The notes below the pieces were generated by a model. It worked only from the letters and a program-made list of their open reading frames with translations, ran no database searches and was not told the DNA's origin. This document shows positions 6,315-6,410 of a stretch of 6,410 bases of DNA, piece by piece; position 1 is the stretch's first letter, and the number at the start of each line of letters is the position of its first letter. Location of the stretch: positions 1-6,410 of the forward strand of contig QMOE01000149.1 in NCBI GenBank assembly GCA_003648125.1, in the 5' to 3' direction. The position numbers were made by a program, and so were the translations under genes. The DNA comes from Chloroflexota bacterium. Its GTDB lineage: Bacteria > Chloroflexota > Anaerolineae > B4-G1.

Positions 6315-6339
6315 GTAACTACCTTGACAATGGCACATT
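6315..6339 (+). repeat. 25-base GTAACTAC..GACAATG..CACATT motif, copy 2
   Basis: Matches 3252-3276 at 22 of 25 positions, same orientation. It overlaps the inner end of the right arm of the long inverted repeat. The first 8 bases lie outside that arm, so the two similarities are not the same repeat. Confidence 0.6.
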
Positions 6340-6410
6340 CGCTTAATGACGCCGGATTTGCCCTTTAACGTTGGGCGAGGTCTCCTGACCGAGCCACTTT
6401 GGGGCTAAAA
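6323..6410 (-). repeat. Long inverted repeat flanking the membrane kinase, right arm
   Basis: Reverse complement of 3325-3420 with two substitutions and lacking one 8-base CCCCAAAG unit. It contains motif copy F (AGGTCTCCTGACCGAG at 6378-6393). The arm reaches the window edge, so its outer boundary is unknown. The stretch between it and the kinase start (6139-6322) holds no ORF or convincing promoter that I can identify. Confidence 0.85.

Noticed and set aside
6223..6322. Promoter for the membrane kinase
   Set aside because: No convincing -35/-10 pair with proper spacing could be identified by eye, so none is annotated.

Overview
The window looks like chromosomal DNA from a GC-rich environmental bacterium. 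It holds a block of two-component signalling genes set among dense short repeats. Large kinases with several GAF domains, an IS66-like transposase remnant and many interspersed palindromes resemble what is seen in Chloroflexota (Anaerolineae or Chloroflexia type). This assignment is an inference from style, because no taxonomic marker is present.

All three signalling genes lie on the minus strand, so transcription reads from high to low coordinates. First is a membrane sensor histidine kinase of 838 aa (6138 to 3622): about seven membrane helices, a GAF-like region, PAS, HisKA and HATPase. Second is a soluble hybrid kinase of 854 aa (2840 to 276): N-terminal receiver, three GAF domains, HisKA and HATPase of NtrB type. 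Third is the first 38 or so residues of a response regulator (115 to beyond position 1). The order suggests a possible signalling chain from membrane kinase to the receiver of the hybrid kinase and on to the downstream regulator, but the sequence does not prove these partnerships.

The two gaps between genes are unusual. The 780 bp between the kinases (2841 to 3621) contains two diverged copies of a 140 bp element built almost entirely of small palindromes. It also contains five of the window's six copies of a 16 bp motif (AGGTCTCCTGACCGAG), a stub of an IS66-like transposase, and one arm of an 88 to 96 bp inverted repeat. The other arm lies at 6323 to 6410, so the membrane kinase gene is bracketed by near-identical inverted repeats. 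The 3' end of that kinase gene runs into a hairpin formed by the 16 bp motif, so its last residues and stop codon are repeat-derived. The 160 bp between the hybrid kinase and the regulator is filled by a separate 133 bp inverted-repeat element with 11 bp perfect ends.

I see no defence system, CRISPR array, tRNA or rRNA. The most noteworthy content is the repeat architecture and its overlap with gene ends; the kinases belong to well-known families.
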